Shown one piece after another: positions 16,379 through 23,985 of a stretch of 64,000 bases of DNA (position 1 is its first letter; the number at the start of each line of letters is the position of its first letter). Position numbers and translations under genes: made by a program. The notes under the pieces were generated by a model. The model did no database searches and was not told the DNA's origin. It saw only the letters and a list, made by a program, of their open reading frames with translations. The DNA comes from Levilactobacillus huananensis (GTDB lineage: Bacteria; Bacillota; Bacilli; Lactobacillales; Lactobacillaceae), in the NCBI RefSeq assembly GCF_003946145.1, contig NZ_RHOC01000006.1, positions 62,001-126,000 of the forward strand, given 5' to 3'.

Positions 16379-16681
16379 TTACCCCTCCTCAAACCAGACC
16401 AGACGTCCGTCTTTAAACAGTCCCATCAAGTAGAACGTCTCCGACTCCAGACCGACAAGTGCATACGCCATCAAGTCAGTACCAGCAATATCATACACAT
16501 ACGCTATGACCCTCACTGGCAGAATCGAGTTACTGTCCGTTGGAAGTAAGTCTGGATCCAGTTCATCTCGCTCAAATACCCCCGCCTCACCAACTAATTC
16601 TTGCGGAGATACCTTCCTATTCAAGTAATTGCATGCCTCGTAAGCTAATGCTTGCTTCCACATCTGTTCATCGATAATCAT
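16379..16681 (-). CDS. Unknown 100-residue acidic protein
   Basis: A compact acidic protein (MIIDEQMWKQALAYEACNYL at the N-terminus; FYLMGLFKDGRLVWFEE at the C-terminus). The alternating hydrophobic pattern in the second half suggests a small beta-sheet domain. It overlaps the DUF1643 gene by 4 bp and must be cotranslated with it. SCC elements of staphylococci also carry small conserved DUF genes beside DUF1643; I cannot say whether this is one of them. Confidence 0.6.
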   Translation of the reverse strand: MIIDEQMWKQALAYEACNYLNRKVSPQELVGEAGVFERDELDPDLLPTDSNSILPVRVIAYVYDIAGTDLMAYALVGLESETFYLMGLFKDGRLVWFEEG

Positions 16682-17238
16682 CGCTGTTTTTCCCCCTTTG
16701 AGTTTGAAAGAACTTGGATATGCCAGTCTTTACGAACCTTGGCAGCCAATGGATGTGCTGGTTTTCCGCTGCCATCACAAAGCGTTGCTAATTTTTTATC
16801 AAGCCCCGCTTTCTTAAGACCATTTACTACACTATCTTGCCGCTTCTGGGCTAACACATTTTGATTGGTAAACGAACCCGTAGCCAAGATAACCTGCTTA
16901 ACTTCATTAGCAGACAGTAAAATGACCTGATCAGTGACCGAATCTACGCCACTCGACATCAGCTTAGGATTTTCATTAATACCTAGTGCTGAAAATAAGT
17001 TGACCATTACTACACCGTCAAATCCTAGTTGACTCACATGATTAACAATCAGCATTGTTGTCAAATCCATGACTACACCATCACTACTACCCGGAAAATT
17101 GGTAATGACCATCGCTAATTTCTTGGCCGGTTGATTCCACGTAATTCTCAATTCATACCGGTGGGTTTTGGCCTTGTTGAACTTTACCGTGCCTTCAAGC
17201 TTGAAACTTAAGGGACTCGTCATTGCTGCTTCTGTCAT
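16678..17238 (-). CDS. DUF1643 domain protein
   Basis: A 186-residue protein whose middle carries the DUF1643 pattern: LAMVITNFPGSSDGVVMDLT, then HVSQLGFDGVVMVNLFSALG and a later VILATGSF strand. The biochemical function of the family is unknown. DUF1643 genes are recurrent companions of ccr genes in staphylococcal SCC elements, so the gene supports the identity of the cassette. GGAGA lies before ATG 17238. It heads an operon with the 100- and 39-residue genes. Confidence 0.72.
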   Translation of the reverse strand: MTEAAMTSPLSFKLEGTVKFNKAKTHRYELRITWNQPAKKLAMVITNFPGSSDGVVMDLTTMLIVNHVSQLGFDGVVMVNLFSALGINENPKLMSSGVDSVTDQVILLSANEVKQVILATGSFTNQNVLAQKRQDSVVNGLKKAGLDKKLATLCDGSGKPAHPLAAKVRKDWHIQVLSNSKGEKQR

Positions 17239-17280
17239 AATTTCGTTCTCCTTTTTCTATGTTCCTATGATCCAGTACAC

Positions 17281-17326
17281 AAAAATAGGGCCAACTGACG
17301 TTGTATAGAAACGTCAGTTGGCCCTA
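17281..17326 (-). terminator. Strong terminator of the small secreted protein gene
   Basis: A 17-bp perfect stem (TAGGGCCAACTGACGTT and its complement) around a short loop, followed on the minus strand by ATTTTTG. It lies directly after the secreted protein gene at 17351. Confidence 0.9.
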
Positions 17327-17350
17327 AAGTTATAATTATTATTTTAATTG

Positions 17351-17755
17351 TTACTTGTGATACCAGCCCAAATAAGAATAGCTACCAGACCAAGAAAACT
17401 TGTACGTAACTTTACCATGACTCTTCTTGACCTTCATATGCGAATTCTTCTTAGTCAAGTTGCCATTATGATAAGTACCCTTTAACTTGTACGTGCCAGC
17501 GCTAACCTTCTTATATTTGACATTCGTTAAACTCGTATTTGCCCAACCCGTTCGAGACTGAGTGATTGACTTGGCTTTGACCTTAAATCGTATTGTATTC
17601 TTTGTACCATTTTGGTTGTAACTCCGTTTCCATGAACCTCTTACTGCCTTTGGTGTACCCTTGTGCCAAGTTGCAGCATCAGCCGTTGTTGACACCGCTC
17701 CACCCACAAAAAGTACGGTCATTGCTGTTACAGCTATCTTACTAAATTTACTCAT
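17351..17755 (-). CDS. Small secreted basic protein
   Basis: A 134-residue protein with a clear signal peptide (MSKFSKIAVTAMTVLFVGG, cleavage near ADAA). The mature part is small, basic and rich in Lys, Thr, Tyr and Trp, with a beta-strand pattern ending SYSYLGWYHK. GGAGGG selects ATG 17755. No family recognised. Small secreted proteins of this build are common on lactobacillus accessory elements. A possible surface or envelope role is inference. Confidence 0.7.
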   Translation of the reverse strand: MSKFSKIAVTAMTVLFVGGAVSTTADAATWHKGTPKAVRGSWKRSYNQNGTKNTIRFKVKAKSITQSRTGWANTSLTNVKYKKVSAGTYKLKGTYHNGNLTKKNSHMKVKKSHGKVTYKFSWSGSYSYLGWYHK

Positions 17756-17815
17756 TATATTTCCCTCCAAATCATTAATTACTAATAATTAATATCAACG
17801 CATTTAAAATAACTA

Positions 17816-18121
17816 CTAGAATGGACCTGTCCCATTCTCACGACGCGTATTCAGCATTCTAAGTGCCGAGCTCCGTTCTTCTGGCGAGTTCGTGTAGTCG
17901 TTGGCGTAATTCTTCAACTCTTCATTTGTCAGCTGACTCAACCGTTTAAAACGCGCATCTATCTTTTGTCTATGTTCGTGGTCTTGACTAAATGCCCAGC
18001 GTACTAACATAAACGCACCGACACCAATACTACCCCAAATTTTGCCCCAACTAAATCCAAATTTCCAGTGTACGAACCAAGCACCACCACCCACAATAAT
18101 AACTAGCATTAAAAATGACAT
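17816..18121 (-). CDS. Small membrane protein with charged tail
   Basis: 101 residues. An N-terminal hydrophobic stretch (MSFLMLVIIVGGGAWFVHW) and a second one at ~25-45 suggest two membrane segments. The cytoplasmic tail is charged and helical (RQKIDARFKRLSQLTNEELKNY). AAAGGA precedes the start. Lies between the Mor-like regulator and the secreted protein, same strand. Function unknown. Confidence 0.6.
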   Translation of the reverse strand: MSFLMLVIIVGGGAWFVHWKFGFSWGKIWGSIGVGAFMLVRWAFSQDHEHRQKIDARFKRLSQLTNEELKNYANDYTNSPEERSSALRMLNTRRENGTGPF

Positions 18122-18146
18122 AAACTAACATCCTTTCAACTAAAAA

Positions 18147-18404
18147 TTAATCCTCTCGTCTCAAAACTTTGTACACCCACTTCTGCGAGTAGCCATACTT
18201 ATGAGCCAACGCCATTTGATTGTGTCCATCAAACTCTTCTCTCACTCGCTGAGCGGCCAGTTTACGGTCGTACAGATGAATTGGAATACTCAATTGAGTC
18301 CCTTTGTACTGAGCATGAATACGCAACATGGCCTCTGTGCCAACTACTTCACTTAAGCTTCGGTAAAACTGGTGTAAGGCTTTAATATCAACATCTTCGA
18401 CCAT
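18147..18404 (-). CDS. Mor-family transcription activator-like protein
   Basis: 85 residues. A dimerisation half (LSEVVGTEAMLRIHAQYKG then the beta strand TQLSIPIHLY) is followed by a C-terminal helix-turn-helix (REEFDGHNQMALAHKYGYSQKWVYKVL). This two-part layout is that of phage Mu Mor/C-type activators. GAGGTGG before ATG 18404 gives the start. A paralog lies 109 bp upstream on the same strand. It may activate cassette genes; target unknown. Confidence 0.7.
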   Translation of the reverse strand: MVEDVDIKALHQFYRSLSEVVGTEAMLRIHAQYKGTQLSIPIHLYDRKLAAQRVREEFDGHNQMALAHKYGYSQKWVYKVLRRED

Positions 18405-18512
18405 TAACTCGCCACCTCTCAATTGAAATTTTAGTCGATACTGGTTCTTTTCGTAACTGCTAAATGACCTTACAAAAGTACTTACACTTTCCTTGAAGTC
18501 CGCACTAACTTC

Positions 18513-18755
18513 TTACCGACGGTTATCTCGAACCCAGCGCTCGGAATACCCATATAGTCTAGCCAAATCCTTGTTGCTGGCCCTAGACGCCTTTAAAATC
18601 GGTCGCAACTGCTTGGAGTTATACAACCGCATTGGCAGGCTAACCTGTGACCCTCGCCAATAGCCATAAATTTTCAGCATATTCTCCTCACCAACTAAAT
18701 CATTTAATTCTTGGTAAATTGGAAATAGCGCATCATAAACGACATTTTCACTCAT
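18513..18755 (-). CDS. Mor-family transcription activator-like protein, paralog
   Basis: 80 residues with the same plan as its neighbour: NDLVGEENMLKIYGYWRG, the strand SQVSLPMRLY, and an HTH-like end (SNKDLARLYGYSERWVRDN). GGAGG lies 9 nt before ATG 18755. The two proteins are clearly related but diverged, so the pair comes from an old duplication and could form heterodimers. Confidence 0.7.
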   Translation of the reverse strand: MSENVVYDALFPIYQELNDLVGEENMLKIYGYWRGSQVSLPMRLYNSKQLRPILKASRASNKDLARLYGYSERWVRDNRR

Positions 18756-18777
18756 ACTTCAACATCCTCCTGTATAC

Positions 18778-18809
18778 AAAAATAGGCCTAGTGTCAGATA
18801 CACTAAGCC
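18778..18809 (-). terminator. Terminator-like hairpin upstream of the Mor-like gene
   Basis: GGCCTAGTGT pairs with ACACTAAGCC with one mismatch and leads into ATTTTTG on the minus strand. No minus-strand gene ends here, so it may be an attenuator or a leftover. Its T run resembles that at 17281. Confidence 0.55.
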
Positions 18810-18894
18810 TTCATGGTAATAATATATATTTGAAAACACGGATAATTCATTTTCATTAGGTCATTTATAAGGAAAAGTACGTGCTGTTATTCAC

Positions 18895-18922
18895 TTGAAC
18901 AAGCTTCCACATTTTGTATACT
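18895..18922 (+). promoter_or_regulatory. Promoter of the second secreted protein
   Basis: TTGAAC (18895-18900) and TATACT (18917-18922) separated by 16 bp, 26 bp before the ATG at 18949. Confidence 0.6.
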
Positions 18923-18948
18923 TAGGCTATCAATGAGGAGGTCAACCC

Positions 18949-19323
18949 ATGAAAAAAGTAAAATCAATCGCACTAATCGCAACGACTATCTTGGGCATTT
19001 CAGCTGTCACACCACTAATCGAACCAGCCCAAACTGCACAGGCTGCTCCGTGGCAAATGAAGTATACTAACGGCTGGTACAAAGTTAAGGTCAAGAAAAA
19101 CACTAAGGTTAACCGTATCAAATATGGTAAAGCCTCTTATCAAAATAAAGTCTCGGGAAGTTACACCTTACATAAAGGAGCTGTCGTAAAAATTAGCTAT
19201 CTAGGTCGAGATGGCTTCGATTGGCTGCTTAAAAGTCCACATAAATACAAATGGACCAGCAAGCACGCGTACAGTGCCCATTTCAAAAAAGGATCATTTA
19301 CCGTACTTAAACACTATAAATAA
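18949..19323 (+). CDS. Small secreted basic protein
   Basis: 124 residues with a signal peptide (KKVKSIALIATTILGISAV, cleavage near AQAA). The mature region is short, basic and aromatic-rich (WQMKYTNGWYKVKVKK ... HYK), with strands typical of a small beta-barrel or SH3-like fold. GAGGAGG gives a strong start. It is the cassette gene nearest rlmH, and is convergent with rlmH transcription. Function unknown; similar in style, though not obviously homologous, to the protein at 17351. Confidence 0.7.
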   Translation: MKKVKSIALIATTILGISAVTPLIEPAQTAQAAPWQMKYTNGWYKVKVKKNTKVNRIKYGKASYQNKVSGSYTLHKGAVVKISYLGRDGFDWLLKSPHKYKWTSKHAYSAHFKKGSFTVLKHYK

Positions 19324-19331
19324 GCACCTAG

Positions 19332-19362
19332 AGCCACCTGAGATAATCGGGTGGCTTTTACT
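19332..19362 (+). terminator. Rho-independent terminator
   Basis: AGCCACC pairs with GGTGGCT and is followed by TTTTA, just after the secreted protein gene. Confidence 0.8.
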
Positions 19363-19439
19363 CTATACAGCTCATGTCAGGGTTGGCAAGAAATCACCAG
19401 TATACCTTGGAGGGCGCGGACCCTCACAATTTCTTAAAA

Positions 19440-19459
19440 CCGCACTACTTATGATACGG
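19440..19459. repeat. Second att core near rlmH
   Basis: CCGCACTACTTATGATACGG differs from the core at 19501-19520 by one base. The two cores are 61 bp apart, matching the spacing of the paired cores at the left end (8490s and 8550). Confidence 0.7.
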
Positions 19460-19484
19460 ACTACCGTAACTCCCCACTCAGCGA

Positions 19485-19520
19485 TTAATCCCAAGAAAAA
19501 CCGCATCACTTATGATACGG
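19485..19520. repeat. Right attachment repeat, overlapping the rlmH stop
   Basis: Identical over 36 bp to 8534-8569. On the minus strand it supplies the last rlmH codons (P-Y-H-K) and stop and continues as GATGCGGTTTTT. The Ccr target inside rlmH is therefore rebuilt on insertion and the gene stays intact. Confidence 0.88.
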
Positions 19521-19985
19521 AGATCCTTCATTAATCATAAATGCCCGATAAACCTGCTCCGTCAGCACCAGCCGCATCAGTTGGTGGGGTAAGGTGAACC
19601 GGCCAAACGAAATCTGGGTATCTGCACGCTTCAGAACGGCTGGGGTCAGTCCCAAGGACCCCCCAATGACGAACGTGATATCTGAGTGGCCGTAGGTCGT
19701 TAAGTCCTTGATCTCCTTGGCAAACTCCTCTGATGAGCGTTCCTTACCGAGAATAGCCAGTGCATAAACGTATTCACGGTCCTTAATCTTGCTCAGGATC
19801 CGTTCCCCTTCCGCAGCCATCACCTGGTCCATTTCTGCCTGTGACAGGTTTTCTGGGGCCTTTTCATCCGGCACCTCAACAATACTAAATTTACAGAAAC
19901 GCGAAAGTCGCTTAGCATACTCTGCGATCCCTTGTTTAAAGTACTTTTCCTTTAACTTACCGACGACGACAAACTTGATGTTCAT
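19506..19985 (-). CDS. rlmH: 23S rRNA (pseudouridine-1915-N3)-methyltransferase
   Basis: 159 residues, the usual RlmH length. It is a SPOUT-class methyltransferase that modifies pseudouridine 1915 in helix 69 of 23S rRNA with S-adenosylmethionine. Visible motifs are [20 protein letters not shown] at the N-terminus, the SAM knot around [11 protein letters not shown], and the conserved end [27 protein letters not shown] selects ATG 19985. This is the gene called orfX in staphylococci, where SCC elements insert at the same 3' end. A diverged copy of its end lies at 5306-5466. Confidence 0.97.
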   Translation of the reverse strand: MNIKFVVVGKLKEKYFKQGIAEYAKRLSRFCKFSIVEVPDEKAPENLSQAEMDQVMAAEGERILSKIKDREYVYALAILGKERSSEEFAKEIKDLTTYGHSDITFVIGGSLGLTPAVLKRADTQISFGRFTLPHQLMRLVLTEQVYRAFMINEGSPYHK

Positions 19986-20006
19986 AATTATCCTCCTATG
20001 CACAGG

Positions 20007-20334
20007 TTATCCACAAAGTTATCCACAGGTGGACAAGCCGTGTTCCTAGATATTGGGGGTAAACGCCGACTACCCTACGACATCTATTTTTTGGAAAAAA
20101 GTCAATGCCTTTTTAGTTATCCACTACTATCCCCCAAAACGGGCGTTCGGGGCTACCGCTTACAATCCCTGATATGACGCGTTTTCTATTATTATATTTT
20201 CAATAAAATATTTTCTATCCACAGTTATCCACTGAACCTGTGGATAACTTTTGCACCGGCATCAACCGCGCCAGTCTCCTGTTTATAAGTTATCCACCGT
20301 AACAGGAATCCAGTTGTCCTCAAAGTTATCCACA
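20007..20334. other. DnaA-box cluster with AT-rich core, rlmH-htrA intergenic region
   Basis: In 330 bp there are four perfect DnaA boxes (TTATCCACA at 20007, 20019 and 20326; reversed TGTGGATAA at 20239) and four single-mismatch boxes (20117, 20215, 20225, 20290). An AT-rich stretch (about 20180-20215) lies between the two groups. The region is as box-rich as the real oriC 32 kb away. It may titrate DnaA or regulate nearby genes; origin activity is unproven. The region also contains the rlmH promoter. Confidence 0.75.
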
Positions 20335-20477
20335 ATCGCCTTTTTAGAAATTTTCTAGCCTGAATTACCCACGGCCTGGGTTAAGTCTTCGTTCGGTTCC
20401 TTTCCCAAGGATAACCGCTTTCAGTCCCTGTCAGTCCCCTCGAAACTTCGGCTTTTCAATTAATAGTTTATCACAGC

Positions 20478-20515
20478 AAAAAACGCCAGTGGAGAAAATT
20501 CCCACTGGCGTTTTC
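20478..20515 (-). terminator. Terminator of htrA (bidirectional)
   Basis: AAAACGCCAGTGG and its complement form a near-perfect stem with A and T runs on both sides. Ends the walRKHIJ-htrA strand. Confidence 0.85.
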
Positions 20516-20532
20516 ACTTTCAACCCTTGATT

Positions 20533-21879
20533 TTAGCTTTCTGACGTCGCAGTCGTCGACTTACTCAACTGTGAAGACGTCTCGGTCAATTTGACCTTTG
20601 TGGTCTGCTTCTTTCCGTTGTGGTAGTACGTCATCGACACGGTATCATTCAACTTATACTTATAGAGAAGATCCCGCAACGTTGACTGATCAGAGATCTG
20701 ATGGCCACCCAACTCGGTGATCACATCGTACTTGGCCAAGCCCGCCTTCTTAGCAGGTGAGTCAGCGGAGGCACTCATGACGACAACCCCAGCATCCACG
20801 CTAGATGGCAACTTCAGAACTGACTTTTGCTGCGAACTGGAAACATTGGCGAGGTCCACGTAGGTAATCCCTAACGCTGGACGCACAACCTTCCCCTTCT
20901 TAACCAGTTGATTGATGATGTTGACCACTTCATTGGACGGAATGGCAAAGCCCATCCCCTCAACACTGGTCCCTTCGGCATCGCTGGCAATCTTCGACGA
21001 GGTGATCCCAACAACCTGACCACCGACGTTAATCAGCGCCCCACCAGAGTTCCCAGGGTTAATGGCGGCATCGGTTTGGATAACCGTCGCATTCCCAGTC
21101 TGAGTCCCGGCAGAGTTCGTGGTCTCAATCGTCCGTTTCTTAGCGGAAATGATCCCTTCGGTTAAGGACGTTGCGTACTGGCTACCCAGTGGCGATCCGA
21201 TGGCTAACGCGGTCTCACCGACCTTGATATCATCGGAATTCCCGAAGGAAGCCACCGTCTTAAGTGAAGCACCGTTAACCTTCAGGACAGCCAGGTCGGT
21301 AACAGAATCCTTACCAACTAGTTTTGCTTGTAATTGTTTACCAGAGCTTGTGACCACGCGCAGTGCGGATGAACCGGACACGACGTGGTTGTTGGTGACG
21401 ATGTAAGCCGTGTTGCCGTCCTTCTTATAGACAACGCCTGATCCCTCAGAGGCCTCCTCTAAGGCCGCTTTGGAGGAACTCGAATTCGAAGATGATGAAG
21501 AATCCTGACCGAATAATTGGCCCAACGTGCTGTTACTACTGCTTTGTTTCTGCAAGTTGACCACGGAAACCATGGCGCCCTTTACCTTATTGAAGGCCTT
21601 AGTGGATTGACTGTTAACATTGACCGTCACATTAGACGTCTTCGTATTGCCAGTTGAATTACTTCCACTTGGTACAGCCGTATCATTAATGCCACTATTA
21701 TTAAAATAAGTAATACCGCCGTAGGCAGCACCCCCACCTAATAGTCCAGCAACCAGTGCCGTTACGGCCACCTTTGTCAGGGTTAAGCCGCCTCGTTTAC
21801 GAGTCTGAGGTGTTGGTGTTGTTTGATTATTATCATTAGATTGATTATTTTGATTATTATTATCCATCATATTGCGCAA
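20533..21879 (-). CDS. htrA: Membrane-anchored serine protease HtrA (DegP family)
   Basis: About 448 residues. A Gln/Asn-rich cytoplasmic head and one membrane segment (TKVAVTALVAGLLGGGAAYGG) precede a trypsin-like domain. The catalytic triad is His in NNHVV, Asp in VTDLAVLKV and Ser in NPGNSGGAL. A single PDZ domain follows (GVVVMSASADSPAKKAGL). It degrades misfolded exported proteins at the outer face of the membrane. GAGGAGG is 10 nt from TTG 21879, my preferred start; ATG 21870 and a GTG at 21915 are in frame. A GC-rich hairpin (GGCCGG/CCGGCC) sits just upstream. It follows walJ, its usual place in lactobacilli. Confidence 0.95.
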   Translation of the reverse strand: MRNMMDNNNQNNQSNDNNQTTPTPQTRKRGGLTLTKVAVTALVAGLLGGGAAYGGITYFNNSGINDTAVPSGSNSTGNTKTSNVTVNVNSQSTKAFNKVKGAMVSVVNLQKQSSSNSTLGQLFGQDSSSSSNSSSSKAALEEASEGSGVVYKKDGNTAYIVTNNHVVSGSSALRVVTSSGKQLQAKLVGKDSVTDLAVLKVNGASLKTVASFGNSDDIKVGETALAIGSPLGSQYATSLTEGIISAKKRTIETTNSAGTQTGNATVIQTDAAINPGNSGGALINVGGQVVGITSSKIASDAEGTSVEGMGFAIPSNEVVNIINQLVKKGKVVRPALGITYVDLANVSSSQQKSVLKLPSSVDAGVVVMSASADSPAKKAGLAKYDVITELGGHQISDQSTLRDLLYKYKLNDTVSMTYYHNGKKQTTKVKLTETSSQLSKSTTATSES

Positions 21880-21997
21880 AAAGCGCGAACCCTCCTCATT
21901 CGTCGGCCGGGTCACCGGCCGCTAGTTTAGTAAGTTCTATATTACCCGGATCCTGTGAATTTTTTTTGATAAATAGATGGTGAAATCCTAAAGTTTT

Positions 21998-22819
21998 CTA
22001 CAGCGCAACCAAGGGAGTTGCCTCTTCTGGATTGGTATCAATTAACTGAAAATCATGGCCAACACCGAAGTCACGGTTCTCCATCATCGAGGCCACGGTC
22101 AGATGGCACAGTGACTGCATGTTGTTGTGAAGGCTTCGGTGCCCCAGATAAATCTTCTTGGTCCGATTGCCAAGCACATCCATCAAGGTATCGGCCCCTT
22201 CCTCATTGGACAAGTGCCCCTTATCACCGAGGATCCGCTGCTTTAATGGCCAAGAATACTCGCCCATCCGCAACATTTCGACATCATGGTTACATTCCAA
22301 CAAATAAGCATCGGCGTCTTTGATCACGCCTTCTACATGTTCGGAGACATAGCCGGTATCTGTCAAGATAACAAAGGTCTTGCCGTGGTAATGAATGGCG
22401 TAGAATTGGGGTTCCGCGGCATCATGGGAGACCGAAAAGCTCTCCACGTCGATGTCACCAAAGGTCTGAACGGTGTCTGGCGCAAAGAGGTGCTTCTGAG
22501 CCAAATCAACCTTGCCAATCTTCGAACTCATCGCGTCCCAAGTTCCCTCGTTGGCATAGACATTGAGCTGTTGGTACCGTCGTGCTAAAATGCCGACCGC
22601 TTGCCGGTGATCCGAATGCTCATGGGTAACCAATAACGAATTGACGTCATTTAAGTCCCGGCCAATATTGCCCATCAATTTTTCAATTTTCTTGCCGCTA
22701 AGGCCCGCGTCGATTAAGATCCGCTGGTTAGGGCTTTCCACGTAGCACACATTTCCTGTACTACCACTGGATAAAACACTAATTCGCAACTCATCTGTTG
22801 CATCTGTCCGCAATTCCAT
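21998..22819 (-). CDS. walJ: Metallo-beta-lactamase fold hydrolase WalJ (YycJ)
   Basis: 273 residues with the metal-binding motif THEHSDH, preceded by SSGSTGNVCYVES and ILIDAGLS. A later Asp (LTDTGY) and His (YLGHRSLHNN) complete the two-metal site. WalJ belongs to the WalRK operon and resembles DNA-processing nucleases of this fold; in B. subtilis it influences cell division and mutation avoidance. AGGAGAGGG before ATG 22819 gives the start. A hairpin terminator precedes it at 23061, so it may also have its own promoter. Confidence 0.93.
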   Translation of the reverse strand: MELRTDATDELRISVLSSGSTGNVCYVESPNQRILIDAGLSGKKIEKLMGNIGRDLNDVNSLLVTHEHSDHRQAVGILARRYQQLNVYANEGTWDAMSSKIGKVDLAQKHLFAPDTVQTFGDIDVESFSVSHDAAEPQFYAIHYHGKTFVILTDTGYVSEHVEGVIKDADAYLLECNHDVEMLRMGEYSWPLKQRILGDKGHLSNEEGADTLMDVLGNRTKKIYLGHRSLHNNMQSLCHLTVASMMENRDFGVGHDFQLIDTNPEEATPLVAL

Positions 22820-23060
22820 CTGCCCTCTCCTTAAATTCAATACCGTAATAATACCGCATTTCCGTATCGTTGTAACTAACCGCGTATCAATCATCTTATA
22901 TTCAAGCTTCATTCATGAGGGATCCCGCACTTCTCGGCTAAAGTAGGCTTACGACGCTGTTACAGCGCCAGGTAGCCCCGCTTCAGCCATTTATGCGTAT
23001 TTACCAGTTCCACGGTAAGCAGCCCGCCAGCGGCCAATTCTCGCCCACAGTCGTCCTCAT

Positions 23061-23087
23061 TAAAAAAGGACGACCGCAGTCGCCCTT
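23061..23087 (-). terminator. Terminator-like hairpin between walI and walJ
   Basis: AAGG.CGAC pairs with GTCG.CCTT and is followed by TTTTTT on the minus strand, 10 bp after the walI stop. It would uncouple walRKHI from walJ-htrA at least partly. The bases 22820-23060 hold no gene. Confidence 0.6.
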
Positions 23088-23095
23088 AGAAATCT

Positions 23096-23959
23096 TTATT
23101 CACTGGTTGTGGCGCTCCCGGTTCCACTGACGGACTTCACACTACTATCCGAATTCAGGATAGCACCGGTAAAGGCATTCACCCGTTTAAGCTGGAGGAC
23201 TCCGGCGTTATTACCACTGTCAGCCTTGTACGCGATGATCCAGGTTGGAATGTACACACTGCTGTTCTTCAAATTGAAGTACCGCGTGTAGGCCAGCTTC
23301 GTCCACACAACCTTACTATTATTGGCGATCTGATTATATTGATACAACCAAATGAGGGCCTTTCGTTCGGAAATCGTATCCGTCTTTTCCCGTAAGGTCT
23401 TGACTCCCGGCAGATACCCTTGTGAGTAGCCGGTAACCGAGCCAGTGTTGGTCAGACTGAAGCGAATCTCCCCAAACTTGGAATAGATCTGCCCATCCGT
23501 GACCCGCTGCGTATAAACGACCGTGTTATGACTGGATAACTGCACGTTGTACTTGTACTGATCCCCATTTAGAATCAGTGAGGCGTTATTAACCACCTCA
23601 TCCAGTACTCGGTTTGGATGCTTGGTATCCACGCCGTTAATGGCCGCCTTGAAGGTCGAAACAAAGGTCCCATCCGACTGATAACGCACCGTTTGGTCGG
23701 TCAGGCTGGTCAACCCACTCTTCACACTATCATTGTTACTGGTGGAGATGTAATAGCCCTCGCCACTCTTCTTAGAGGGTGTCGAGAACTTAATATCGTC
23801 GGCCCGCATTTCCTTTACGATCGTGGTGTCGCTATCTACCGAACGGCTGGAGGCCGTCTCGGTCTGGCCCGTGGTGTCGCGCTGAAACGCGGCAAATAGG
23901 AAAATATCAAGGGCGATGAACGCGACTAGAAATAGCCACTCAATGCGTCGAAAATCCAT
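23096..23959 (-). CDS. walI: WalK regulator WalI (YycI)
   Basis: 287 residues. One N-terminal membrane helix (RIEWLFLVAFIALDIFLFAAF) is followed by an extracytoplasmic domain with the YycI pattern (ALIWLYQYNQIANNSKVVWTKLAYT). With WalH it forms a membrane complex that modulates WalK activity. It lies between walH and walJ in conserved order. The Ser/Thr-rich C-terminus is ordinary for the family. Confidence 0.93.
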   Translation of the reverse strand: MDFRRIEWLFLVAFIALDIFLFAAFQRDTTGQTETASSRSVDSDTTIVKEMRADDIKFSTPSKKSGEGYYISTSNNDSVKSGLTSLTDQTVRYQSDGTFVSTFKAAINGVDTKHPNRVLDEVVNNASLILNGDQYKYNVQLSSHNTVVYTQRVTDGQIYSKFGEIRFSLTNTGSVTGYSQGYLPGVKTLREKTDTISERKALIWLYQYNQIANNSKVVWTKLAYTRYFNLKNSSVYIPTWIIAYKADSGNNAGVLQLKRVNAFTGAILNSDSSVKSVSGTGSATTSE

Positions 23960-23985
23960 ACCGGACTGGCCCCCTTACCTCTTGT

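Larger units (their letters stand above)
8534..19520. mobile_element. SCC-like site-specific cassette integrated at rlmH
   Basis: An element of about 11 kb bounded by 36-bp perfect direct repeats. The right repeat overlaps the rlmH stop, as in staphylococcal cassette chromosomes. Inside are the three hallmark genes in SCC order, cch-like DUF927 helicase, ccrA and ccrB, plus a DUF1643 gene, another SCC-associated family. Recombination between the repeats would release a circle of 10,951 bp and leave rlmH intact. Cargo consists of a 492-residue unknown protein, small unknown proteins, two Mor-type regulators and two small secreted proteins. No resistance gene was seen. The recombinases look intact, so mobility is plausible. 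Confidence 0.88.

Noticed and set aside
19211-19534. 107-codon plus-strand frame crossing the right att site
   Set aside because: It overlaps the secreted-protein gene and runs into the end of rlmH on the other strand; no start signal.
20007-20334. A CRISPR array, suggested by repeated TTATCCACA
   Set aside because: The repeats are 9 bp, irregularly spaced and on both strands; they are DnaA boxes. No CRISPR array or cas gene was seen in the window.
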